From contig DITN01000032.1 in NCBI GenBank assembly GCA_002422865.1, positions 9,996 through 36,750 on the forward strand: a DNA stretch of 26,755 bases, read 5' to 3'. This stretch comes from Bacteroidetes bacterium UBA6183. Its GTDB lineage: Bacteria; Bacteroidota; Bacteroidia; UKL13-3. Made by a program: the position numbers and the translations under genes. This document shows, one piece after another, positions 15,463 through 23,146 of this stretch (position 1 is its first letter; each line of letters opens with the position of its first letter). Under the pieces are notes generated by a model that saw only the letters and a program-made list of their open reading frames with translations, did no database searches and was not told where the DNA came from.

Positions 15463-17601
15463 TTATTGTACAATGGTCATTTCGTTTACAATGTTTGGTG
15501 CTTGGCCATATTTTTCAACCAACCACAACACATAACGAATATCTACACTAATGGTGCGTTTGTTTTTAGGATCGAAGTGAATATTTCCACTCATTGCTTC
15601 CCAATTTCCATCAAAAGCTAAACCAATAATTCTACCTTCACCATCAATTACAGGGCTACCGCTGTTACCACCGGTAATATCATTATCACTTAAAAAAGCC
15701 ACAGGTAATTTGCCGTTTTTCATGGCATATCTTCCGTAATCTTTCTTTTGGTGTAACTCTTTCATTCTATCAGGAATAGCAAACTCGGTGTTACCGGCAT
15801 ATTTTTTATTCTTTTCTATCACACCGTCTAAGTCAGTAAATAAAGGATATTTACCATATGCTTTTACACTTCCGTAAGTTAAACGTAACGATGAGTTCGC
15901 ATCAGGATAAAATTCTTTTCCTGCATTCATTTCCATCAAACCTTTTATGTAAGTACGTCCATGAGCTAAAATGGTTTCATTGTACAAATCAACTTTGGCC
16001 TTAAATGCAGTGTTATAATGTTTACGGAATGCATCAAAATGTTTGAATGCAACATCATTTTTTAACAAGCCTAAACGAGGATTTTTAATAAACCCTTTGG
16101 TCATTTCTGTATTTGTGAAAATACTGTTTTCAAACACATAATCGGTGTATGCTTTAATAGCCTCACGCGGAGTAGCTCCGTACTTCAAAATAACCTCAGC
16201 AAAGTAAGGCGCTTGTTGGTCTTTAGGAATATTGTTATAATACAGTACTAAAATGCTATCAAAAAGTCTTTTATCAGCACCAACAATTGGCTCATCATAT
16301 GGTAAATCATTTACCGCATCAATAAGTTGTTTTTTTAGTCCGGGCAATTTAGCGGTATCGTTTTTAGTTACCGCATCTTCTAGCATAGATGCAAATTGAG
16401 CATATTTAATTACCGTAGGTGCATAAATACCTTCGCGTAGGTATGTGGTTTGCAAACTGTATGGCTTATATGCAGCAAAAGTTTTTTCAACTTCTGCCAA
16501 TAAATTTTTGTAGTCAGCTTTATCTTTTGCCCAAGCAGCAAATGCTTTTTCTTCTTTTTGTTTTTGCTCAAATACTTTATTGTTTTTAAGCTGTTCGGCC
16601 TCGCCTCTGAAGTATTTCCAATAGTTAGATACGCTTGCAAAATCACCCGATAACTTTAGGCGGATATCAGTATCTTTTTTCATTTCTTCTCTCCATGCAT
16701 TTAACCTAACATCACGTAAAGCTACAATTGCAGGGTCAACTAAGTCTGTTGCAATTTGTACACCTTGGCTAAATTCATAACGATTTGTTCTTCCCGGGAA
16801 ACCCATAATCATAGCGTAATCACCACTATTGATACCTTTTAAATTAATGGGTAAATGGTGTTTTGCTTTTAATGGAACATTTTCAGGTGAATATTTAGCC
16901 GGCTTTCCGTCTTTGCCCATGTATACACGGAACATGCTGAAATCTCCGGTATGGCGTGGCCACATCCAATTATCGGTTTCTCCACCAAATTTACCAATGT
17001 TTTGAGGCGGAGTTCCTACTAAACGAACATCGGTAAAACGTTCAAATGTAAATACGTAGTATGCATTACCTTTAAACATTTCGCGGCATTGTGCCTCGTA
17101 ATGGGTTCCTTTAGTTACACGTTCAACAATGGTTTTGTATAAACTAGGTAATTTAGCAGTACGTTCTTTTTCGTTTAAACCTTTTACGGCATCTAACACT
17201 TCTGTGGTTATGTCATCAACCTTAACAACAAAAGCTACGGTTAAACCGGCAACAGGTCTTTCTTCTTGGTAGTTTTTGGCCCAAAAACCATTATCTAAAA
17301 TGTTATCGGCACTGGTACTTAAATTACTTATGTAATCGTAACCGCAATGGTGATTGGTTAAAACCAATCCATTAGGAGATATAATTTCACCTGTACAACC
17401 GCCTCCAAACCAAACTATAGCATCTTTCAAGCTACTTTTGTTAATGTCGTAAAGTTGATCAGCAGTTAATTTTAGCCCCTTTTTCTTCATAGCTTCTGTG
17501 GTCTGGTTTTTCAATAACCAGGGTAACCACATTCCTTCATCGGCCTTTACATTTGCAGTTAACAAAGCAAATGATAGCATACCAATTAAAAATTTTTTCA
17601 T
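15463..17601 (-). CDS. S46 family dipeptidyl peptidase (DPP7-type)
   Basis: I choose the ATG at 17601, giving 712 residues that start MKKFLIGMLSFALLTANVKA, a clean signal peptide; the frame extends 29 residues further upstream but that part follows no signal-peptide rule and would cover the likely promoter. S46 enzymes are periplasmic serine exopeptidases that remove dipeptides from peptide N-termini during protein feeding. The triad is visible: His85 in LTNHHCGY, Asp220 in RHTGDFSMF and Ser647 in TGGNSGSP. The residue 18 positions after the Ser is Gly665; family work shows Gly here in DPP7/DAP BII (hydrophobic P1) and Arg in DPP11 (acidic P1), so this is DPP7-type. NWMWPRH (211-217) and the chymotrypsin-like ends flank a helical insert. 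Single-gene unit with shared terminator. Confidence 0.95.
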   Translation of the reverse strand: MKKFLIGMLSFALLTANVKADEGMWLPWLLKNQTTEAMKKKGLKLTADQLYDINKSSLKDAIVWFGGGCTGEIISPNGLVLTNHHCGYDYISNLSTSADNILDNGFWAKNYQEERPVAGLTVAFVVKVDDITTEVLDAVKGLNEKERTAKLPSLYKTIVERVTKGTHYEAQCREMFKGNAYYVFTFERFTDVRLVGTPPQNIGKFGGETDNWMWPRHTGDFSMFRVYMGKDGKPAKYSPENVPLKAKHHLPINLKGINSGDYAMIMGFPGRTNRYEFSQGVQIATDLVDPAIVALRDVRLNAWREEMKKDTDIRLKLSGDFASVSNYWKYFRGEAEQLKNNKVFEQKQKEEKAFAAWAKDKADYKNLLAEVEKTFAAYKPYSLQTTYLREGIYAPTVIKYAQFASMLEDAVTKNDTAKLPGLKKQLIDAVNDLPYDEPIVGADKRLFDSILVLYYNNIPKDQQAPYFAEVILKYGATPREAIKAYTDYVFENSIFTNTEMTKGFIKNPRLGLLKNDVAFKHFDAFRKHYNTAFKAKVDLYNETILAHGRTYIKGLMEMNAGKEFYPDANSSLRLTYGSVKAYGKYPLFTDLDGVIEKNKKYAGNTEFAIPDRMKELHQKKDYGRYAMKNGKLPVAFLSDNDITGGNSGSPVIDGEGRIIGLAFDGNWEAMSGNIHFDPKNKRTISVDIRYVLWLVEKYGQAPNIVNEMTIVQ

Positions 17602-17631
17602 GTTTTTAGGTAATTGTGTCTTGTGAATGGG

Positions 17632-17665
17632 CGAAAGTATAATAAAAATTATAAACCGAAAGCAA
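17632..17665 (-). promoter_or_regulatory. Weak putative promoter of the S46 peptidase gene
   Basis: On the minus strand TTG (17665-17663) and TACTTTCG (17639-17632, one mismatch) are 23 bases apart, at the upper limit of spacing. It lies 30 bases before ATG 17601 and inside the longer open frame, supporting the shorter start. Confidence 0.35.
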
Positions 17666-17773
17666 TTTGTGACAAGCGGAATAATCAAAATTAATTATAT
17701 TACCACTTCTTTACTCGGTGCCAAGTTGATAAAAATTAGGTTAGGCTGATGCAAAATTAACTATTACTTAACA

Positions 17774-17801
17774 TTGACTGGTATTGCTAAAACTACATTT
17801 G
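17774..17801 (+). promoter_or_regulatory. Promoter of the phosphate transporter gene
   Basis: TTG at 17774-17776 and an exact TACATTTG at 17794-17801 are 17 bases apart; ATG 17826 lies 24 bases downstream. Confidence 0.6.
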
Positions 17802-17825
17802 CCCCAATAAAAACAAACAAATAAT

Positions 17826-19229
17826 ATGTTCGGTTTAGACCCAACCTACACAGCCCTCTTAATTTTCTGCTTATTACTTGCATGTGCGTTCGAATTTATT
17901 AATGGCTTCCACGACACTGCAAATGCAGTTGCTACGGTTATTTACACCAATAGTTTAAAACCATGGGTTGCTGTTATTTGGAGTGGTATTTGGAATGGAA
18001 TTGGTGTGTTTGCCGGTGGTATTACTGTTGCAATGGGTATCAGTAATTTGTTACCAGTGGAGGTATTAACCGATCCTGATTTAGCGCATAATGTTGCACT
18101 AATCATGGCGTTGCTACTAACAGCAATTATTTGGAATTTGGGTACTTGGTATTACGGTATTCCATGCAGTAGTTCTCATACTCTTGTAGGTTCTATACTC
18201 GGTGTTGGTTTAGCTTTTGGTTTAATAGCCGAAGAGCCAAGCATGAAATATGTAAATTGGAGCAAAGCAGGAGATATCGGACTTTCATTGGTTTTATCAC
18301 CTTTGGCTGGTTTTAGTTTGGCTATCATTCTAATGTATGTATTAAAACAAATCATAAAAAATAAAGCAATTTTCAAAGAACCTGATACCAATTTACCTCC
18401 GCCATTTTGGATTCGTGCAATATTATTACTTACCTGCACAGGTGTCAGCTTTAGTCATGGTAGTAATGATGGACAAAAAGGGGTGGGTTTGATGATGTTA
18501 ATTATGATAGCTGTTGTACCAAGTTACTTTGCTATCGATCATAGTAAAAATATTAATGATTACCGCTATAATATCGCGCAAGTACAAGCAACCTACTCAA
18601 AGGTTGATGTTGCTTCTTTAAGTAAAGCGGATAGTTTTGAGTACGCTAAAATTAATAGTTTAATTGTTGACCTAAATAGCAAAATGGGAACTAAAAGCGA
18701 CTTCGCAGAGTTTAGTGGGCCAGATCAAATTGCAATAAGAAAAGACATCATCATCATTGGTAAATCAACAAAAAAGTTATTAGAGAGTGAAGACTTTACA
18801 ATAAGTGAGAAGGATAAAAAAGTATTAAAGGGTCAGGTTAGCGAAATGAAATCTATTACAGAATATGCCCCAATGTGGATTATTGTAATGATAGCACTTT
18901 CATTAGGTTTAGGAACAATGGTGGGATGGAAACGAATAGTAAAAACGATTGGTGAAAAAATTGGTAAACAACACCTAACATATGCCCAAGGTGCAAGTAG
19001 CGAAATGGTAGCAGCAAGTACCATTGGTTTAAGTACTTGGTTAGGTTTACCTGTTAGTACCACACAGGTATTATCTAGCGGTATTGCAGGAAGTATGGTA
19101 GCTAGCAAGGGTATTAAAAATCTTCAAGGTAAAACCATTAAAAATATTTTTATTGCTTGGGCTTTAACTTTACCTGTAACTATTGTGCTGGCAGGTGGCT
19201 TATTTTTAATATTCAGGGCAATTTTTTAA
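17826..19229 (+). CDS. PiT-family inorganic phosphate transporter
   Basis: The 467-residue inner-membrane protein carries both PiT repeats: the first GFHDTANAVAT at 27-37 and the second FSHGSNDGQKGVG at 209-221. These inverted repeats form the phosphate/cation site of low-affinity, ion-driven PiT (Pho-4) carriers. The segments GIPCSSSHTLVGS (111-123) and GLPVSTTQVLSSG (407-419) are the matching serine-rich motifs of the two halves. About ten hydrophobic helices are visible. A hydrophilic insert at about 238-348, rich in Lys, Asp and Ser, separates the halves; such loops vary in length within the family. No PhoU-like (DUF47) gene is next to it, though the two are often paired. It has its own promoter and a bidirectional terminator. 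Confidence 0.95.
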   Translation: MFGLDPTYTALLIFCLLLACAFEFINGFHDTANAVATVIYTNSLKPWVAVIWSGIWNGIGVFAGGITVAMGISNLLPVEVLTDPDLAHNVALIMALLLTAIIWNLGTWYYGIPCSSSHTLVGSILGVGLAFGLIAEEPSMKYVNWSKAGDIGLSLVLSPLAGFSLAIILMYVLKQIIKNKAIFKEPDTNLPPPFWIRAILLLTCTGVSFSHGSNDGQKGVGLMMLIMIAVVPSYFAIDHSKNINDYRYNIAQVQATYSKVDVASLSKADSFEYAKINSLIVDLNSKMGTKSDFAEFSGPDQIAIRKDIIIIGKSTKKLLESEDFTISEKDKKVLKGQVSEMKSITEYAPMWIIVMIALSLGLGTMVGWKRIVKTIGEKIGKQHLTYAQGASSEMVAASTIGLSTWLGLPVSTTQVLSSGIAGSMVASKGIKNLQGKTIKNIFIAWALTLPVTIVLAGGLFLIFRAIF

Positions 19230-19244
19230 ATTTAAATAATTAGC

Positions 19245-19281
19245 AACCAAAAACAGCGGCTCTAAGCCGCTGTTTTTGGTT
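19245..19281. terminator. Bidirectional terminator between PiT and DUF2147 genes
   Basis: A perfect 16-base-pair stem (19245-19260 with 19266-19281) closes the loop TCTAA. It has GC-rich upper and A/T-rich lower parts, so each strand ends in TTTTTGGTT. The right arm takes in two bases of the DUF2147 stop codon (19280-19282). Confidence 0.93.
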
Positions 19282-19726
19282 AATTAGATATTCTCGTCCA
19301 CTTATCCGTCCTACCAACAATAGAAGAACCAAGATATCCTCTCACATTAAGGCTGTTTGGGTTTATAAGTTCTGCTATGCAATTATAAGTCTTTCCATTT
19401 TCAGGGTCATAAATTGTGCCGTTTTCCCATTTGTTGTTACCGGTGTATTCGAAGCCGAGTAATATTCTTAAACCAATGAGAGGAATGCTTCTTTTTGTTG
19501 GGTTGGGGTTGTTTTTATCAACTTTAGGTTTCCCAACATCATCAACGGGGTTCTTTAGCCATGAAATTTGGCCATAATACACTAACCCTGATTTTTTTAT
19601 TTGTATGCGAGCCTTACCAGAACCAATTTGCCAATCACCCAAAATTGAATCAGCATAATTTAGGGTTTGAGTTGATGCAATAAAGATACTCAAGTTAAAT
19701 AAAAAAAATGTTGCAATTTTTTTCAT
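19280..19726 (-). CDS. DUF2147 family secreted protein
   Basis: I choose ATG 19726 (148 residues), because MKKIATFFLFNLSIFIASTQ is a normal signal peptide; nine more codons are open upstream. After cleavage at about residue 20, the domain runs ILGDWQIGSGKARIQIKKSG (28-47), YYGQISWLK, DVGKPKVDKNNPNP, GTIYDPENGKTY (103-114) and NVRGYLGSSIVGRTDKWTR. This is the DUF2147 beta-barrel-like family, found in envelope proteins of many Gram-negative bacteria, role unknown. It stands alone between PiT (convergent, shared terminator) and rluA (divergent). No exact TAnnTTTG element is seen upstream. Confidence 0.85.
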   Translation of the reverse strand: MKKIATFFLFNLSIFIASTQTLNYADSILGDWQIGSGKARIQIKKSGLVYYGQISWLKNPVDDVGKPKVDKNNPNPTKRSIPLIGLRILLGFEYTGNNKWENGTIYDPENGKTYNCIAELINPNSLNVRGYLGSSIVGRTDKWTRISN

Positions 19727-19811
19727 ACTGATTTTTAGGTTTAGCATTACCATTATACTAAAATTTAGGTGTAATTCAGCACCTTTCTGTGTTTACTTCT
19801 TCAAACAAATG

Positions 19812-19819
19812 TATCTTCG
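19812..19819 (+). promoter_or_regulatory. Putative -7 element, nearly leaderless RluA mRNA
   Basis: TATCTTCG (TAnnTTTG with one mismatch) at 19812-19819 ends 5 bases before ATG 19825. No good TTG is seen upstream, so this call is tentative. Confidence 0.35.
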
Positions 19820-19824
19820 CTGCC

Positions 19825-20562
19825 ATGATTAAGTTGCCTCAATTCAAAGACATCATCATTTATGAAGACGATTATTTCATTTTTGTAAACAAACCGGCAC
19901 ACCTTTCCTCACTTGATGAAAGGTGTGGGGGGGCAGTTAATCTCCTTCAAATGGCCCGTAAATATTATGCCGATGTGCAACTTTGTCATAGGTTAGATAA
20001 AGAAACATCAGGGGTTTTGTTAATAGCTAAAACCAATGAAGCTTTTAAGTTATTGGCGGCTATGTTCGAAAATCGCGATGTGGAGAAAACCTATCATGCT
20101 GTGGTGCAAGGTTATTTACAAGTTGAAAATAAGAGTATTCTATTGCCACTTTCCGTAACCGCAAAGGGCTTAGCTAAGGTTGATATGAAAGAAGGAAAAA
20201 AGGCTGAAACCATTATTTCAACACTTCAGGTATTTAACCACCACACCCTTTTAGCTTGTAACCCGGTATCAGGTAGGTTACACCAAATTCGTGTACACCT
20301 TGCTTCTCAAAATTTTCCTATTGTAAGTGATGAAACCTACGGTGGTAAGAAACCGTTTTTAAGTAAGTTTAAACGCGGATTTAAAACAAGTAAATGGGAA
20401 AATGAACAACCCATGATGCAAAGGGTTGCCCTACATGCATATCAACTTAAGTTTAATGCTTTTGGTAAAAATTATGAAGTAATAGCACCTTATCCAAAAG
20501 ATTTTGATGTATTTGTTAAGCTACTTCAGAAACACGATTCAGAGAGACCTTCACAGTATTAA
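19825..20562 (+). CDS. RluA-family pseudouridine synthase
   Basis: I choose ATG 19825 (246 residues, MIKLPQFKDIIIYEDDYF); an earlier ATG at 19789 would add 12 residues without family match and would lie upstream of the putative promoter. The enzyme isomerises uridine to pseudouridine in rRNA or tRNA. The catalytic motif is HRLDKETSGVLL at 55-66 with Asp58. Supporting motifs are VNKPAHLSSL near the start, KTYHAVVQG, and GRLHQIRVHL followed by PIVSDETYGG. There is no N-terminal S4 domain, so it is closer to RluA/TruC than RluC/RluD. The target base cannot be read from sequence. It ends 2 bases from coaE, tail to tail, with no terminator visible. Confidence 0.93.
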   Translation: MIKLPQFKDIIIYEDDYFIFVNKPAHLSSLDERCGGAVNLLQMARKYYADVQLCHRLDKETSGVLLIAKTNEAFKLLAAMFENRDVEKTYHAVVQGYLQVENKSILLPLSVTAKGLAKVDMKEGKKAETIISTLQVFNHHTLLACNPVSGRLHQIRVHLASQNFPIVSDETYGGKKPFLSKFKRGFKTSKWENEQPMMQRVALHAYQLKFNAFGKNYEVIAPYPKDFDVFVKLLQKHDSERPSQY

Positions 20563-20564
20563 AC

Positions 20565-21152
20565 TTATTTACTCCATAGCATATGCAGCAATAGTATTTG
20601 CGGCAGTATCGGAGTGTAGCCATCGTTGTTTATTACAAAATCTGAAGCATTTACTTTAATTTCATTAGGGAGCTGATTTTTAATTCTGCTTTCAATTTCT
20701 TTTCTACTTTGCTTATCTCGGCTAGATGCTCTCCTAATCCTAGTTTCCAATGGGGCGTCAATGGTTAAAATGGCATCTAGCTCTTTATAAGAACCACTTT
20801 CAAACAATAATGCGGCTTCCTTTAAAACGTAGGGAGTCTTTTGTGCATTTGCCCATACTTCAAAATCATGATACACTTCTGGATGCACAATGGAATTTAG
20901 TTTTGATAAAAGTGACTTACTTTTAAATACGCTGGTTGCAATGAGTGTTCTATTAAGCTGCTTGTTCTCATAGGCATTTACACCAAACAACTGAACTACC
21001 TTTTTAATAATGTTGCTGTTGTTATTCATTAACCACTTAGCACGTTCATCAGCAAAATAAACAGGAGCACCAAGCTTTGCAAATACCTCTGCAACATGAG
21101 TCTTTCCGCTCCCTATTCCGCCTGTTATTCCTATTTTTAAGGGTTGATTCAT
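20565..21152 (-). CDS. coaE: Dephospho-CoA kinase
   Basis: CoaE phosphorylates dephospho-CoA on the ribose 3' hydroxyl, the last step of coenzyme A synthesis, in the cytoplasm. The 195-residue protein has the P-loop GITGGIGSGKT at 8-18, YFADERAK for the Asp of the substrate site, HPEV (about 91-94) and a lid with RRASSRDKQSRKE. Length is normal. It follows the TlpA-like gene by 5 bases and is surely co-transcribed with it. In many Bacteroidota, as I recall, coaE stands in the nusB-yajC cluster; here that cluster is 14 kb away. Confidence 0.95.
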   Translation of the reverse strand: MNQPLKIGITGGIGSGKTHVAEVFAKLGAPVYFADERAKWLMNNNSNIIKKVVQLFGVNAYENKQLNRTLIATSVFKSKSLLSKLNSIVHPEVYHDFEVWANAQKTPYVLKEAALLFESGSYKELDAILTIDAPLETRIRRASSRDKQSRKEIESRIKNQLPNEIKVNASDFVINNDGYTPILPQILLLHMLWSK

Positions 21153-21157
21153 GTTAT

Positions 21158-22570
21158 TTATTCAATACCTTTTTCTATGAAGTCAGCAACTTGTTCTACA
21201 CTTAAACGTTTGGCTACAATCTCTTTTTTCTCGTTTAATAAGTAAATAACTGGTGTACTATATATATCATAAAGCTTACGATATTTAGTATTGTTGTACA
21301 AGTCGCTTACATTAATCCACTTCAATTTATTATCGGCTACAAATTTTTTCCATTCCTCGGCAAGGTTAGTAAGACTTATGGCATAAACCTCAAACATTTT
21401 ATTATTTACTGGTTTATCTTTATTTAGTTTGTCATACAATTCTTTCAGTCTTGGAATTTCTTCCTTACACCTGCCACAGTTTGCATCCCAGAATAAAATC
21501 ATGGTATACTTGGCCTTAATTTGGTGAAGTTCACGCATCACAAAACCGGTGTCGGGCATTACTAAGTTTGGTGCAATTTTACCTAATAAGTTATTCCTTA
21601 AGTTATCCGCACGATCGTTGATTTTTGCGCGTAAGGCATCGTCAACCCAATATGTTTTGGTGCTATCACTGTAGTATTTGTCAACCATATGAACAAACAC
21701 TGCATCCATACCCATGTATTGAGAGGTTTCATAATGATTGGTAATCCAATAAATGCACCACTTGCTTATTTCTTTATTCTTCAGTGTTTTTTGAACCAAA
21801 AAGTCAATGGCTTTATTAATACTATCAGGTATTTGTGGAGTTAGCTTGGTGATGTAATATTCTATCCGACTATGAAATACCGGTGTGTAAACAATTCTAT
21901 CATCCCCAAAATCAAAATTATCAAAAAAGTGTTCTCTAAAATACCTGTACCCAAACAACGAATCTATGGCTCCATTAGGTAAAGTAGGAGCTTCAGGCAC
22001 ATCAACATCACGCATCATGTTAAAAATTTTAGCCAATAGCATGTTTGATTTATTTTTTATGATGTTTCCACGATAGTCGTTTAGTCTGTTCTCAATATCG
22101 ATAATTTTTTCTCTTGCCTCTCTTAATGCCGAAGTATCTTTTTTCTCTTTGGCTGTTTTGTATTTTTTCTCATGAGGGGCCATTTCAGCACCAATTTTTG
22201 AAGTGAATTTTGCATATTCAAAAAACAAGGCATTTTCATCAGAACCTTTTACTTTCATGTTGCCCGAATAATCAAGAGTATCAGTTTCCAAAGAAAAGTT
22301 TTGTTCGGTAACAATAAAATCAAACAATAAGGCTTTATCGGCACTCGCAATCAAATAAATACCGCCTTGCAATTGCTCTTTTCCCTTAAATACCATTTTA
22401 CCTGCAGCATCAGTTGTTGCACTGTCCTTAATATACTGCTTGTCTCCATAATAGTAGCCTAATAAAAATTTAGTATTAGGAGCTCCGTTAACTTTAATGG
22501 TTATGTTGTAGCTGTAAAGTTGTTGAATTGAAAAAAATAGTAATCCTAATAATGATAATTTTAAACGCAT
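21158..22570 (-). CDS. Secreted TlpA-like thioredoxin with long N-terminal region (DUF4369-type)
   Basis: The 470-residue protein has an N-terminal signal peptide (MRLKLSLLGLLFFSIQQLYS). A DUF4369-like beta domain follows (about 21-115: VNGAPNTKFLLGYYYGDKQYIKD, GGIYLIA), then a charged helical region (about 115-310), then a thioredoxin-like domain (about 330-470). The active site is WDANCGRCKEE with CGRC at 365-368, and the cis-Pro is at STPV (Pro440). Such proteins act in periplasmic thiol-disulfide exchange, often as reductants; both cysteines are present, so redox activity is likely. It is the first gene of a unit with coaE. A promoter of the Bacteroidota type lies 53 bases upstream, back to back with that of the 22754 gene. 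Confidence 0.87.
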   Translation of the reverse strand: MRLKLSLLGLLFFSIQQLYSYNITIKVNGAPNTKFLLGYYYGDKQYIKDSATTDAAGKMVFKGKEQLQGGIYLIASADKALLFDFIVTEQNFSLETDTLDYSGNMKVKGSDENALFFEYAKFTSKIGAEMAPHEKKYKTAKEKKDTSALREAREKIIDIENRLNDYRGNIIKNKSNMLLAKIFNMMRDVDVPEAPTLPNGAIDSLFGYRYFREHFFDNFDFGDDRIVYTPVFHSRIEYYITKLTPQIPDSINKAIDFLVQKTLKNKEISKWCIYWITNHYETSQYMGMDAVFVHMVDKYYSDSTKTYWVDDALRAKINDRADNLRNNLLGKIAPNLVMPDTGFVMRELHQIKAKYTMILFWDANCGRCKEEIPRLKELYDKLNKDKPVNNKMFEVYAISLTNLAEEWKKFVADNKLKWINVSDLYNNTKYRKLYDIYSTPVIYLLNEKKEIVAKRLSVEQVADFIEKGIE

Positions 22571-22622
22571 ATCTGGAATTTTTTGGTAAATTTACTATTT
22601 AAAAGTGCTTTAAATATAGTCG

Positions 22623-22653
22623 CAAGTATATTAACAAAATTTTAAGCGCACAA
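22623..22653 (-). promoter_or_regulatory. Promoter of the TlpA-like/coaE unit
   Basis: On the minus strand TTTG (22654-22651) and TATACTTG (22630-22623, one mismatch) are 20 bases apart. The start codon is about 52 bases downstream. Confidence 0.55.
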
Positions 22654-22691
22654 ATAATGATAACTATCAACCACTAGATTGAAGTTTGTCA

Positions 22692-22722
22692 TTGTTTTAA
22701 CCTTAAATCTGGGCAACATTTG
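22692..22722 (+). promoter_or_regulatory. Promoter of the coiled-coil/methyltransferase unit
   Basis: TTG at 22692-22694 and AACATTTG at 22715-22722 (one mismatch to TAnnTTTG) are 20 bases apart, 31 bases before ATG 22754. It is divergent to the TlpA-like promoter. Confidence 0.55.
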
Positions 22723-22753
22723 AATCAGTAAATCAACATAAAACAACAATAAT

Positions 22754-23137
22754 ATGACAACTTCAAACTACCTTTATGAACTGCACAACATTTACAAAAC
22801 CTGGTTAAACGAGTTAGCCTTAGCCAATGATGAGATTGACCACTTTAAGATAAACTTAGAAAAAGTGGTGACCGCAAATAATAAAACGGAAATTACTGCA
22901 CGTGCAGAGCAGTTTCAAAATCAATTTATTACTCATTTAAACGAGTTACAAACAATTCGACATGATGTAAATGAGGCAGAGAGCTTTCTGGAGAAAAATA
23001 TTGCCGATAACCCTACAGCTGCCGACCACCGCAAATTGGAAGTTGACCAAGCGTTAAATGATAGAATGCAACAGTTTCAAAAATTGTTTCGCGATTTAAA
23101 GCACGACTATAATACTTTTTTAGCCAAGACATTGTAA
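22754..23137 (+). CDS. Small helical coiled-coil protein of unknown function
   Basis: The 127-residue protein has no signal peptide, no cysteine and almost no proline or glycine. The whole sequence reads as two or three long amphipathic helices (about 4-40, 45-85 and 90-125) with heptad-like Leu/Ile/Phe spacing, so a coiled-coil or helical bundle is likely. It is acidic and Asn/Gln rich. I do not recognise a named family. It has its own promoter and ends only 9 bases before an m5C RNA methyltransferase gene in the same frame, so the two are co-transcribed. A role as partner or regulator of that enzyme is possible but is inference from context. Confidence 0.75.
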   Translation: MTTSNYLYELHNIYKTWLNELALANDEIDHFKINLEKVVTANNKTEITARAEQFQNQFITHLNELQTIRHDVNEAESFLEKNIADNPTAADHRKLEVDQALNDRMQQFQKLFRDLKHDYNTFLAKTL

Positions 23138-23146
23138 TATTGTAGG

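Noticed and set aside
17602..17688. 29-codon extension of the S46 peptidase
   Set aside because: It would bury the signal peptide and cover the likely promoter.
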